A stretch of DNA of 18,514 nt from Clostridiaceae bacterium (GCA_904501705.1 CAJGCA010000030.1:1-18514); one strand, 5' to 3'; numbered from the stretch's first letter, positions 6,881-12,567 are shown. Numbers and translations are program-made. Notes: generated by a model from the letters alone, not told the origin.

Positions 6881-7297
6881 ATGAATACTTACGTCAAAAC
6901 GTTTCTCCACCGCGGATTGCTGTTCGGTGGGTTTGGGCCCATCGTTGTCGGTATCGTCTACGCCATCCTGCAGGCAACCGTCGCCGACTTCGCCGTCACG
7001 GGCGGGCAGGTGTTGCTCGCCATCGTGTCCACCTACCTGCTCGCGTTTTTGCAGGCGGGGGCGACGGTATTTAACCAGATCGAGCACTGGCCGCTCGCCA
7101 AGTCGCTCTTATGCCACTTTGCAACGCTGTATGCCGCCTACACGCTGTTCTACGTCGGTAACACCTGGATCCCGTTCGAGCCGACGGTGCTGCTCATCTT
7201 CACCGCGATCTTTGTCGGCGGGTATTTCCTCGTCTGGGGCATCGTCTGGCTATGCATCAAAACCGCAAGCAAGAAGATGAACAAAAAGCTCAATTAA
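6881..7297 (+). CDS. DUF3021-type membrane protein
   Basis: A 138-residue protein with four hydrophobic segments (about residues 13-33, 43-61, 78-95 and 103-128) and a basic C-terminus (KTASKKMNKKLN). Layout and position directly after a LytTR gene fit DUF3021. By analogy with LytTR regulatory systems it probably holds or modulates its partner regulator at the membrane, possibly in response to membrane stress; this is inference. No ABC transporter genes, which sometimes accompany such pairs, are present here. The ATG is 1 nt after the LytTR stop and the ribosome binding site AAAGG lies within the end of that gene. Confidence 0.8.
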   Translation: MNTYVKTFLHRGLLFGGFGPIVVGIVYAILQATVADFAVTGGQVLLAIVSTYLLAFLQAGATVFNQIEHWPLAKSLLCHFATLYAAYTLFYVGNTWIPFEPTVLLIFTAIFVGGYFLVWGIVWLCIKTASKKMNKKLN

Positions 7298-7302
7298 AGG
7301 AG

Positions 7303-7338
7303 GACGGCAGGAAATTTTCTCCTGCCGTCTTTTCTTTT
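7303..7338 (+). terminator. Intrinsic terminator after the LytTR/DUF3021 operon
   Basis: GACGGCAGGA (7303-7312) and TCCTGCCGTC (7320-7329) form a 10-bp stem with a 7-nt loop, followed by TTTTCTTTTT. Confidence 0.9.
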
Positions 7339-7358
7339 TCGCTGCGGTGTGGTACAAT
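7330..7358 (+). promoter_or_regulatory. Promoter of the FMN reductase gene
   Basis: TACAAT (7353-7358) is preceded by TGG, giving an extended -10. The -35 is weak (TTTTCT, 17 nt upstream) and falls in the T-tail of the preceding terminator. Its position rules out the GTG at 7347 as the gene start. Confidence 0.5.
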
Positions 7359-7391
7359 GAGAAAAACAACCGTCGAAAAGAGGTTTTTACG

Positions 7392-8012
7392 ATGAAAGTT
7401 CTGATGATCAACGGCAGTGCCCGCGTCGGCGGCAACACCGCCATCGCGCTCGCCGAAATGGAAAAGGTGTTCGTCAAGCACGGCATCGAGGTCGAGACCG
7501 TGCAGATCGGTCAGCTCCCCATCCGCGGCTGTATCGAATGCGGCAGCTGCTTTAAGACCGGCAAGTGCGCCATCGACGACATCGTCAACAACGAGCTCGC
7601 CGCCAAATTTGAGGCGTGCGACGGTCTCGTCGTCGGCAGCCCCGTGTTCTACGCGGCGGCGAACGGAACGCTCGTGTCCCTGCTCGACCGCCTGTTCTAT
7701 TCCACCCATTTCAACAAGACGATGAAGGTCGGTGCATCGGTCGCGGTCGCACGCCGCGGCGGTTGCTCCGCGACCTTTGACCAGCTCAATAAGTATTTCA
7801 CCATCGCGGGGATGCCCGTCGCGCCGAGCCAATACTGGAACAGCGTGCACGGGCGCCGCGTCGGTGAGGCGGCCGAGGACGGCGAGGGACTGCAGACGAT
7901 GCGCACTCTCGCGGAGAATATGACCTTCCTGATGAAGAGCATCGCCCTCGGCAAGGACGCCTTCGGTCTACCCGAAAAGGAGCCGCAGATCCGCACGAAT
8001 TTTATACGGTAA
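7392..8012 (+). CDS. NADPH-dependent FMN reductase / flavodoxin-fold oxidoreductase
   Basis: A 206-residue flavodoxin-like protein. The N-terminus MKVLMINGSARVGGNTAIAL is the FMN phosphate-binding loop (GSxRxxGNT) of this family. A Cys cluster follows (CIECGSCFKTGKCAI, about residues 47-61), and GSPVFYAAANGTL (about 83-95) contacts the flavin in relatives. It is likely a cytoplasmic NAD(P)H:quinone or azo/nitro-type reductase, or an iron-sulfur flavoprotein relative; the compact Cys motif resembles that subgroup. Substrate is unknown. ATG 7392 has AGAGG 7-8 nt upstream. It is monocistronic. Its TAA is the first triplet of an 18-bp inverted repeat. Confidence 0.85.
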   Translation: MKVLMINGSARVGGNTAIALAEMEKVFVKHGIEVETVQIGQLPIRGCIECGSCFKTGKCAIDDIVNNELAAKFEACDGLVVGSPVFYAAANGTLVSLLDRLFYSTHFNKTMKVGASVAVARRGGCSATFDQLNKYFTIAGMPVAPSQYWNSVHGRRVGEAAEDGEGLQTMRTLAENMTFLMKSIALGKDAFGLPEKEPQIRTNFIR

Positions 8013-8027
8013 CACAAAGAGCCTCCC
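8010..8027 (+). repeat. Left arm of 18-bp inverted repeat bounding the AT-rich island
   Basis: TAACACAAAGAGCCTCCC starts with the TAA stop of the FMN reductase gene. Its exact reverse complement lies at 9115-9132 and starts with the TAA stop of the converging gene. Confidence 0.9.
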
Positions 8028-8073
8028 GATTGTGGCACCCTCCGTAAGGAGGTTGCACCAAGGTGTGGCTCTT
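8017..8073 (+). terminator. Compound hairpin, likely terminator of the FMN reductase gene
   Basis: AAGAGCC (8017-8023) pairs with GGCTCTT (8067-8073), enclosing an inner hairpin CCTCC-GTAA-GGAGG. The tail is only TGTATC, so termination may be partial. The apical CTCCGTAAGGA also occurs in the hairpin at 9082-9114. Confidence 0.5.
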
Positions 8074-8101
8074 GTATCAAAAATAAATAATTGATTTCAT
8101 T

Positions 8102-8136
8102 AAGCGGTATAGCTATTAGCTATGCCGCTTTTTGTT
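8102..8136 (+). terminator. Intrinsic terminator in the AT-rich island
   Basis: AAGCGGTATAGC and GCTATGCCGCTT form a stem containing G-U pairs with loop TATTA, followed by a T-run. Overlapping its end is an imperfect hairpin (8135-8161, GTTATACAC...GTGTGTAAC). Confidence 0.7.
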
Positions 8137-8167
8137 ATACACCTTTTTCAAAGTGTGTAACCCACTA

Positions 8168-8197
8168 TGACACTTTCAAATCAAAGTGTCATTTTTA
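8168..8197 (+). terminator. Second intrinsic terminator in the AT-rich island
   Basis: TGACACTTT (8168-8176) and AAAGTGTCA (8183-8191) form a perfect 9-bp stem with loop CAAATC, followed by TTTTT. Confidence 0.75.
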
Positions 8198-8204
8198 TTA
8201 ATAC

Positions 8205-8241
8205 AGAAAAAGGGAGAATACTTCTTTACGAAGTTTCTCCC
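8205..8241 (-). terminator. Terminator of the AT-rich orphan gene
   Basis: On the minus strand GGGAGAA...TTCTCCC, with inner ACTTC/GAAGT pairing, is followed by TTTTTCTG. It lies about 50 nt past the stop codon of the gene at 8294-8956. Confidence 0.75.
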
Positions 8242-8293
8242 AATGCTTTTAAAATGTTATGGCAATGCATTTAAGGTCTTTATAGAGAAATAT

Positions 8294-8956
8294 TTAATCT
8301 TCTCTAGAAAGACCGTATAAATTTATTTCCATTCCCAAATGGTATATACAAACGGACAATGGTTGAAAATTAACATCACCTAAAATAGTATTTATAACGG
8401 TGTTGGTATAATTTAATATGCTGTCTATTAATTTGTCTTTGTTTTTTTCAATATCGGCGTATTGCTCTTCTGTAAAGATTATGCTTATGTATCCGTATGA
8501 ACTGCTAAAAACATACTCCGGATGATGAGAAGTTTCTTTAACAATTATATCGGTAATTTCTTGCTTATGCTCTCTGGTAAAGTAAGAGTAAAATGTGTGG
8601 TCGATACGCTTTAATCCAATGGGCATTTGTGGGTGGTAAAACTCATCAAGGTTTAAATTGAACAATTTACAAGTTTCATACCATAACGGGATTATTTTTT
8701 CTTTGGTGGAATCATTGAGCATTTCTCGTGTTCCAAAATCCACTTCATATTCGTTATAATCTTTTTCATTTGTCACGTATATGCACATATATGGTATGTT
8801 CCAATGGGGATGTTGAAATTTTGGGTCTGCAACTACCGAAAATATATTAACTCCGTTTTGTTTGCATTGTTCCTTGAAATATTCAAAACAATCATCATCT
8901 TTTTCAAATAAGTCTAAAACATATTCTTTCATATCAGCATATTCTTTTTTTATCAT
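8294..8956 (-). CDS. Hypothetical protein in an AT-rich island
   Basis: A 220-residue soluble protein I do not recognise. It is acidic, rich in Tyr, Asn, Ile, Lys and Glu, with no signal peptide or membrane segment. Segments such as HPHWNIPYMCIYVTNEKDYNEYEVDFG and EYVFSSSYGYISIIFTEEQY suggest a mixed alpha/beta protein. Its codon use is strikingly AT-rich, unlike every neighbour, which points to recent acquisition. ATG 8956 has AGGTGA about 6-7 nt upstream, a promoter close to consensus (8991-9019) and its own terminator. Size, composition and isolation resemble stand-alone immunity-type or defence accessory genes, but no motif supports that. Confidence 0.75.
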   Translation of the reverse strand: MIKKEYADMKEYVLDLFEKDDDCFEYFKEQCKQNGVNIFSVVADPKFQHPHWNIPYMCIYVTNEKDYNEYEVDFGTREMLNDSTKEKIIPLWYETCKLFNLNLDEFYHPQMPIGLKRIDHTFYSYFTREHKQEITDIIVKETSHHPEYVFSSSYGYISIIFTEEQYADIEKNKDKLIDSILNYTNTVINTILGDVNFQPLSVCIYHLGMEINLYGLSRED

Positions 8957-8990
8957 TAATTATCACCTACTTGAAAATGATTATAGTTTA

Positions 8991-9019
8991 ATTATATCGT
9001 GAATAAATCGCTTTTTCAA
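8991..9019 (-). promoter_or_regulatory. Promoter of the AT-rich orphan gene
   Basis: On the minus strand TTGAAA (9019-9014) and TATAAT (8996-8991) are separated by 17 nt. A second TATAAT lies slightly downstream in the leader. Confidence 0.75.
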
Positions 9020-9081
9020 TATTAAAGTTATTATGATTTGAGTGTTATTATATTCACTTTGAAACTCGCCTTTAGGCGAAT

Positions 9082-9114
9082 AAGAGGCACACTTCCTTAC
9101 GGAGTGTGCCTCTT
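9082..9114 (-). terminator. Hairpin downstream of the DUF2726 gene
   Basis: AAGAGGCACAC (9082-9092) and GTGTGCCTCTT (9104-9114) form a perfect 11-bp stem that extends inward through CC/GG. A short hairpin TCGCC-TTTA-GGCGA (9066-9079) follows. The tail is not T-rich, so efficiency is uncertain. Confidence 0.55.
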
Positions 9115-9132
9115 GGGAGGCTCTTTGTGTTA
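9115..9132 (-). repeat. Right arm of 18-bp inverted repeat bounding the AT-rich island
   Basis: This is the exact reverse complement of 8010-8027; read on the minus strand it begins with the TAA stop of the DUF2726 gene. The arms enclose about 1.09 kb. Confidence 0.9.
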
Positions 9133-10023
9133 ATCATTATATGGTGTGTCTTCGTAACCGTCGTTCCGCAAGCGAACAACCATCTTATCCAATATCGTTT
9201 GGCATACACGCTTAAACCAACGCCGCTCACCAAAGAGGTCGACCAACATCGGACTGACCGCGTAATACAAACGGATAAATGCTTTGCCGCGGCGGCTGTT
9301 TGAAAGAGCGAAATCACGATAGCGGCGAAGCACCCAGACAGGCGGGCAATCATACGAACCGTAAACGCAGGTCGCGACATAGCAGCCTTTGCTCTTTTGC
9401 GCGCGCGGCTGTGGCGAAAAGATTGCCGTGTCCGCAGTCGTGCTTTCGTCGCGGAAATGATGCACTCGCACCGTTTCCGCCTTTTCGAGCAATTCGTGTA
9501 TTTTTCCTTTGATATATTCCTCATTCACGCCATAGGATGTCCACAGCTTTAATATCGGTATTCCTGCTTCTTCACAGATTTTTTGCACCTTCTCATCTCG
9601 TTCTCTGCGATCGGGATTCAGATGCGTCTGATCGTTGATCTCCACGACGATTTTCGGCCGATACTCACCGTCCGTTATCAAAAAATCTACATTCCGAAAC
9701 AGTTCATTCTGAAAACGGGCCCCATCCGTGCGCTTAATAAATGAAGCTAAGTTAATCTGCGGAAAAACACAATATCCTTCCGGCACAGAAGCGCGAATCG
9801 CGTCAAAAAAAGCCTGCTCCGACTTACTGATCAATGCTTTTTTGAGATCATACAGATACGAATCATTGTCGATGTCAGCCAAAGGCGTCGGGCAAGGGCT
9901 CGCTGTATAATGCCATTGCCCACACACGACGCATTTGATGATTTCTCCTTTTTCTTTTTTTATATTGCACGCTCGGCAAAGAGGATATTTCCCGCTTTCT
10001 GCGCCGCACACTTTACATTTCAT
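9130..10023 (-). CDS. Zinc-ribbon / DUF2726 / CFI-box protein
   Basis: A 297-residue protein in three parts. Residues 1-50 carry CxxC pairs (MKCKVCG, LCRAC, KCVVCG, SPC) that look like zinc ribbons. The middle (about 70-190) matches DUF2726: SKSEQAFFDAIRASVPEGYCVFPQ, then a nuclease-like core with DFLI and KIVVEINDQTH, reminiscent of the PD-(D/E)xK/Vsr fold. The C-terminus has a CFI-box-like segment, GCYVATCVYGSYDCPPVW, followed by VLRRYRDFAL. DNA binding or cleavage is inference. A TTG-started extension (to 10092) would add a hydrophobic stretch, but a promoter lies inside it and GGAG stands 7 nt before ATG 10023, so the shorter form was chosen. Confidence 0.8.
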   Translation of the reverse strand: MKCKVCGAESGKYPLCRACNIKKEKGEIIKCVVCGQWHYTASPCPTPLADIDNDSYLYDLKKALISKSEQAFFDAIRASVPEGYCVFPQINLASFIKRTDGARFQNELFRNVDFLITDGEYRPKIVVEINDQTHLNPDRRERDEKVQKICEEAGIPILKLWTSYGVNEEYIKGKIHELLEKAETVRVHHFRDESTTADTAIFSPQPRAQKSKGCYVATCVYGSYDCPPVWVLRRYRDFALSNSRRGKAFIRLYYAVSPMLVDLFGERRWFKRVCQTILDKMVVRLRNDGYEDTPYND

Positions 10024-10063
10024 ACACATTCTCCATTCACCGATTAAAATCATAGCCATAAGG

Positions 10064-10092
10064 ATAATACCATAAATTAACAATTGTTGCAA
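10064..10092 (-). promoter_or_regulatory. Promoter of the DUF2726 gene
   Basis: On the minus strand TTGCAA (10092-10087) and TATTAT (10069-10064) are separated by 17 nt. Its position fixes the gene start at 10023. Confidence 0.6.
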
Positions 10093-10117
10093 TAGTGAAT
10101 ACTTCCCTAAATATCAG

Positions 10118-10142
10118 CGGCAGGGAGATGATCTCCCTGCCG
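10118..10142 (-). terminator. Terminator between the ywaF-like and DUF2726 genes
   Basis: A perfect palindrome: CGGCAGGGAGAT (10118-10129) and ATCTCCCTGCCG (10131-10142) around a single G, so the real loop is 3-5 nt. It starts 8 nt after the stop of the ywaF-like gene. The T-run (ATTTTTG) is on the plus-strand side; the minus-strand tail is CTGATATTT, so it may work better against plus-strand transcripts. Confidence 0.65.
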
Positions 10143-10149
10143 ATTTTTG

Positions 10150-10929
10150 TTATGCAATCGTGATCGGTTCCTTGACCTTTTTCTTCGTGCAAAGATAGTA
10201 CATCGCGTAATAGCCGACGATGTACACCAAAAACAGCACGACCACCCCGAGCGGGTAGAACACCGGATGCCCGCCAACAAGATTATAAAGAATGTCGTAC
10301 GGCGTGCCGTCCCCCCGCATCAGGAACATATAGTTGTAATCAAGCGTAATGTTGGCAACATACGCCGCCACACAGAAGCCAAGCAGAATAACAAAGGTAA
10401 TGACAATGTTGCGCTTCTTCATACTCGCCATACCTGCAATGAGGATGTACAGCGAGGCAAAGCCCGCGATCGTGTGGGTGATGCCGGACACGACATTGGG
10501 GAAGGACAGCACGGGATAAGCGTTGTAGTTCTGCGCAGCACCAAAGGTGCCGAGCAGCGCGCCGAGAATGCCGAAGATCACCACAAAATCCAGCGACGCT
10601 TCCTTCAGCCTGCCCTTGGAAAACGCCGCGAGCGGGATGGTGATGAGCTGAATGCTGCACAAAAACAGCGGCAACATCGTCCGCCAGCTCGACGGATCCT
10701 CAACGCAGCTAAACACGATCTTAAACAGCTCGAAGCCGTCAATGAGCAACGCTGCCGCGATGAGAACGCCGTTTTTCGCCTTGTCGTCTGCAAGGCGATA
10801 ACGCCGCCCGAGCACGACCGCCAACACCACCATCGCTACCACAAGCGAGGTGACAAACGTCAGATGCTGCCACGACATAAACCCTTCCGCCGTACGCGCA
10901 AATCCACCAATGCCGAAAAACTCCCGCAT
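10150..10929 (-). CDS. YwaF-like integral membrane protein (TMEM164 type)
   Basis: A 259-residue protein with about seven hydrophobic segments: SWQHLTFVTSLVVAMVVLAV, GVLIAAALLIDGFELF, MLPLFLCSIQLITIPLAA, a long FVVIFGILGALLGTF region, SGITHTIAGFASLYILIAG, IVITFVILLGFCVAAYV and a C-terminal VVVLFLVYIVGYYAMYYL. The pattern PLFLCSIQ, the His in the SGITHTIAG segment and LDYNYMFL...P match the YwaF/TIGR02206 family, whose function is undetermined. I chose ATG 10929 because AAAGGG lies 8 nt upstream; a GTG at 10938 collides with it. A promoter with a perfect TATAAT lies upstream. Confidence 0.8.
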   Translation of the reverse strand: MREFFGIGGFARTAEGFMSWQHLTFVTSLVVAMVVLAVVLGRRYRLADDKAKNGVLIAAALLIDGFELFKIVFSCVEDPSSWRTMLPLFLCSIQLITIPLAAFSKGRLKEASLDFVVIFGILGALLGTFGAAQNYNAYPVLSFPNVVSGITHTIAGFASLYILIAGMASMKKRNIVITFVILLGFCVAAYVANITLDYNYMFLMRGDGTPYDILYNLVGGHPVFYPLGVVVLFLVYIVGYYAMYYLCTKKKVKEPITIA

Positions 10930-10981
10930 GTTGCTCACCCTTTTCCATATTTTTGCTACGCGAAATGTGTCGAACGAGTAA

Positions 10982-11010
10982 ATTATAGCAAATTAAAAAA
11001 GAAGTGTATA
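10982..11010 (-). promoter_or_regulatory. Promoter of the ywaF-like gene
   Basis: On the minus strand TATAAT (10987-10982) is perfect; the -35 (TATACA, 11010-11005, 17 nt away) is weak. Confidence 0.55.
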
Positions 11011-11045
11011 GTCTTTTTTAATGACAATTTTGTAACCTTTTGCGT

Positions 11046-11068
11046 AAACAGACGGCTTTTGTCTGTTT
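11046..11068. other. Isolated hairpin between tRNA-Pro and the ywaF-like gene
   Basis: AAACAGAC and GTCTGTTT form an 8-bp stem around a 7-nt loop. It may be a backup terminator for the tRNA transcript. Otherwise 10930-11094 holds only the promoter at 10982-11010. Confidence 0.35.
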
Positions 11069-11094
11069 ATAGATACCATCTTGCTCTGTTACAG

Positions 11095-11138
11095 AAAAAA
11101 GGAAAGCGTCTGCGAAACCAATGATTTCGCAGACGCTT
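11095..11138 (-). terminator. Terminator of tRNA-Pro
   Basis: On the minus strand AAAGCGTCTGCGAAA and TTTCGCAGACGCTTT form a perfect 15-bp stem followed by CCTTTTTTC. The stem begins at the terminal A of the encoded CCA end. Confidence 0.9.
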
Positions 11139-11214
11139 TGGTCGAAGTGCGGAGACTTGAACTCCGTGCCTCCTGGTCCCAAACCAGGCGCTCTACCAGG
11201 TGAGCTACACCTCG
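11139..11214 (-). tRNA. tRNA-Pro (anticodon UGG)
   Basis: A 76-nt cloverleaf read on the minus strand. The acceptor stem is CGAGGTG/CACTTCG with an A discriminator and encoded CCA. The D-arm is GCTC...GAGC. The anticodon stem-loop CCTGG-TTTGGGA-CCAGG gives anticodon TGG with G37, as usual for proline tRNAs. The T-arm is CGGAG-TTCAAGT-CTCCG. UGG can read all four proline codons by wobble. Its 5' half and 15-nt leader are duplicated twice upstream in a tandem array. Confidence 0.96.
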
Positions 11215-11369
11215 AAATATTTGGTTGTTGAACACTATTAATGACGCCTGCTTTGGTCCCCCTCTTGCGGTCCCCGAAGTTTTGTTTCCTCGCTCTCGCT
11301 CGCAAAACTTCGACCGCTGCGCCAACCCTTGCTCGCTGTTTCCGCCACCGGCGGCGCTCGCAAGCGTTG

Positions 11370-11406
11370 CCCAAACCAGGCGCTCTACCAGGTGAGCTAC
11401 ACCTCG
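11370..11406 (-). pseudogene. Truncated tRNA-Pro, 5' half (copy 2)
   Basis: It is identical to positions 1-37 of the intact tRNA-Pro and ends right after the anticodon triplet plus G37 (TTTGGG). The sequence then switches to unrelated spacer (CAACGCTTGCG), so no anticodon stem or 3' half can form. Confidence 0.85.
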
Positions 11407-11561
11407 AAATATTTGGTTGTTGAACACTATTAATGACGCCTGCTTTGGCCCCCCTCTTGCGGTCCCCGAAGTTTTGTTTCCTCGCTCTCGCTCGCAAAAC
11501 TTCGACCGCTGCGCCAACCCTTGCTCGTTGTTTCCGCCACCGGCGGCGCTCGCAAGTGTTG

Positions 11562-11598
11562 CCCAAACCAGGCGCTCTACCAGGTGAGCTACACCTCG
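11562..11598 (-). pseudogene. Truncated tRNA-Pro, 5' half (copy 3)
   Basis: It has the same truncation point as the copy at 11370-11406. This copy is the one next to the unique upstream flank, where the leader changes after AACAACC to an AATAATAATA sequence, probably the original promoter side. Confidence 0.85.
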
Positions 11599-11650
11599 AA
11601 ATATTTGGTTGTTATTATTATTTCTATTTGCGCATGGTGGGATTTTACCA

Positions 11651-11680
11651 CAAAATCGCCGACAAGTCAAGGCTTGTCGA
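11651..11680 (-). terminator. Terminator overlapping the end of rnmV
   Basis: On the minus strand CGACAAG (11679-11673) and CTTGTCG (11666-11660) pair. The rnmV stop TGA (11669-11667) lies at the loop edge, and GCGATTTTG follows. A ribosome terminating here would cover the hairpin. Confidence 0.55.
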
Positions 11681-12275
11681 CGGTTTTACTATCACCCAAA
11701 AGCAACGAGAGCTGTTCTTCAGTGACAGTGGCGTTGAGCACGTCTAAAAGGCGGTTCGCCGACAGATTTTCGGGCAACTTCAACGCGCGCAGCAGTGCGC
11801 GCCGGCGCTGTGCACTGTCCGTGCGCCCGCTCAGACCAAGTTCGTACAGATCGCCCTTGGTCAAATGCATCTTATCTGCCGCGGGCGCTGCGGCATCCTC
11901 AAAGCTCGCGCCCGCTCGCTCCAGTGCGGCGATCACGACGGTATTATCCATCCCCTCGACACCGAGCAAGCCCTCTTTCCCGGGGGCAGACTTGCGCCGC
12001 TCCTTGCCCGCGATCGGCGGCACGTACGCGTGGTGCATTTGCTCGGCCGGGATCGCACCGATGAGATGATTGCGGATCAGCATCCCCGCTGAATCGCTGT
12101 CGGTTAGTATGATAAGCCCCCGCTCGGCCGCCAGGCGGCGCAGCATTTCCATCTTCTGCTCGTCGCGGAAGATGCCGAAGCCCTCGGTCGACACAACCAA
12201 CGCATCCACCGCAGAGTGCACGCGGATCTCGTCGTATTTCCCTTCAACCACGATGGCTTGCCATACCCGTTTCAC
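11667..12275 (-). CDS. rnmV: Ribonuclease M5
   Basis: A 202-residue Toprim-domain nuclease that matures 5S rRNA from its precursor, with ribosomal protein L18 as cofactor in B. subtilis. Seen: QAIVVEGKYDEIRVHSA with the Toprim Glu, STEGFGIFRD, LTDSDSAGMLIRNHL with the metal-binding DxD, then HAYVPPIAGKERRKSAPGKEG, LGVEGMD and a helical C-terminal domain (LTKGDLYELGLSG). GTG 12275 is chosen: AAGGGAG (12290-12284) lies 8 nt upstream. An ORF reading back to 12404 passes through repeat B and gives an unrelated N-terminus, so it is rejected. The usual neighbour rsmA is absent; here it follows holA with repeat B between. Confidence 0.92.
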   Translation of the reverse strand: MKRVWQAIVVEGKYDEIRVHSAVDALVVSTEGFGIFRDEQKMEMLRRLAAERGLIILTDSDSAGMLIRNHLIGAIPAEQMHHAYVPPIAGKERRKSAPGKEGLLGVEGMDNTVVIAALERAGASFEDAAAPAADKMHLTKGDLYELGLSGRTDSAQRRRALLRALKLPENLSANRLLDVLNATVTEEQLSLLLGDSKTVDKP

Positions 12276-12288
12276 CGAATTCACTCCC

Positions 12289-12567
12289 TTAGGGTAGAGC
12301 GAAATATCCGAACACCGTTTTGAAAAGAGGAATTTTCGCTCTATCTTCGTTAAAATACTCGTAAACCCGCAAGGGTTTACTGCGTTTTTGCCTTGATAGA
12401 ACAAAAATTCCCTCTTTTCAAAATCGAAGACCTCAAAGCGAGCAGATTTTGAGGGATTTTTATTCTATTTGGGCGAAGCAAGGCTGGCGCCTTGCGAGAT
12501 CAAATAGGGTGAAAAACGCCGAAATCGGCCGTTTTGAGGCGGGTTCGGATATCTCGTTCTACCCTAA
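12289..12567 (-). repeat. Structured intergenic repeat, copy B (279 bp)
   Basis: This is homologous to copy A (1609-1884), on the minus strand, between holA and rnmV. The ends TTAGGGTAGA and TCTACCCTAA pair, and the helix continues to CCGAAC/GTTCGG; 24 of 25 positions pair with one G-U. Internal hairpins are GCAAGG-CGCCAG-CCTTGC, CCTCAAA...TTTGAGG, a long stem TTTTGAAAAGAG...CTTTTCAAAA, and within it GTAAACCC-TTGC-GGGTTTAC. Compared with copy A the stems differ mostly by paired changes while the loop CGCCAG and block CGAGTATTTTAACGA are unchanged. The holA TAG stop (12561-12559) lies inside one end. The other end abuts the rnmV ribosome binding site. Confidence 0.85.

Larger units (their letters stand above)
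11178..11613 (-). repeat. 192-bp tandem array carrying tRNA-Pro 5' halves
   Basis: A 52-bp direct repeat (tRNA positions 1-37 plus 15 nt of leader) occurs three times at exact 192-bp spacing: 11178-11229 (inside the intact tRNA), 11370-11421 and 11562-11613. The two 140-bp spacers between them are nearly identical; I count three differences over the whole 192-bp unit. On the minus strand each spacer contains a long hairpin GGTCGAAGTTTTG...CAAAACTTCGGGGACC and a GC-rich CGCCGCCGGTGGCG segment. No ORF with a ribosome binding site fits inside. This explains the 452-bp gene-free stretch between tRNA-Pro and rnmV, apart from about 50 nt at 11614-11666. Confidence 0.92.

Noticed and set aside
10147..11124. 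325-codon plus-strand ORF opposite the ywaF-like gene
   Set aside because: It is antisense to a clear membrane protein gene, is full of His/Arg/Asn residues typical of an antisense frame, and has no ribosome binding site.
11178..11613. CRISPR-like array (three regularly spaced direct repeats)
   Set aside because: The repeats are 52 bp and match tRNA-Pro, the spacers are 140 bp and nearly identical to each other, and no cas gene is present.
11018..11670. Long open frames across the tRNA-Pro array
   Set aside because: They are repeat-driven open frames running through tRNA sequence, have repetitive translation products and lack a ribosome binding site.
12276..12404. N-terminal extension of rnmV through repeat B
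   Set aside because: The added residues do not resemble RNase M5, come entirely from the structured repeat, and a good ribosome binding site exists for GTG 12275.
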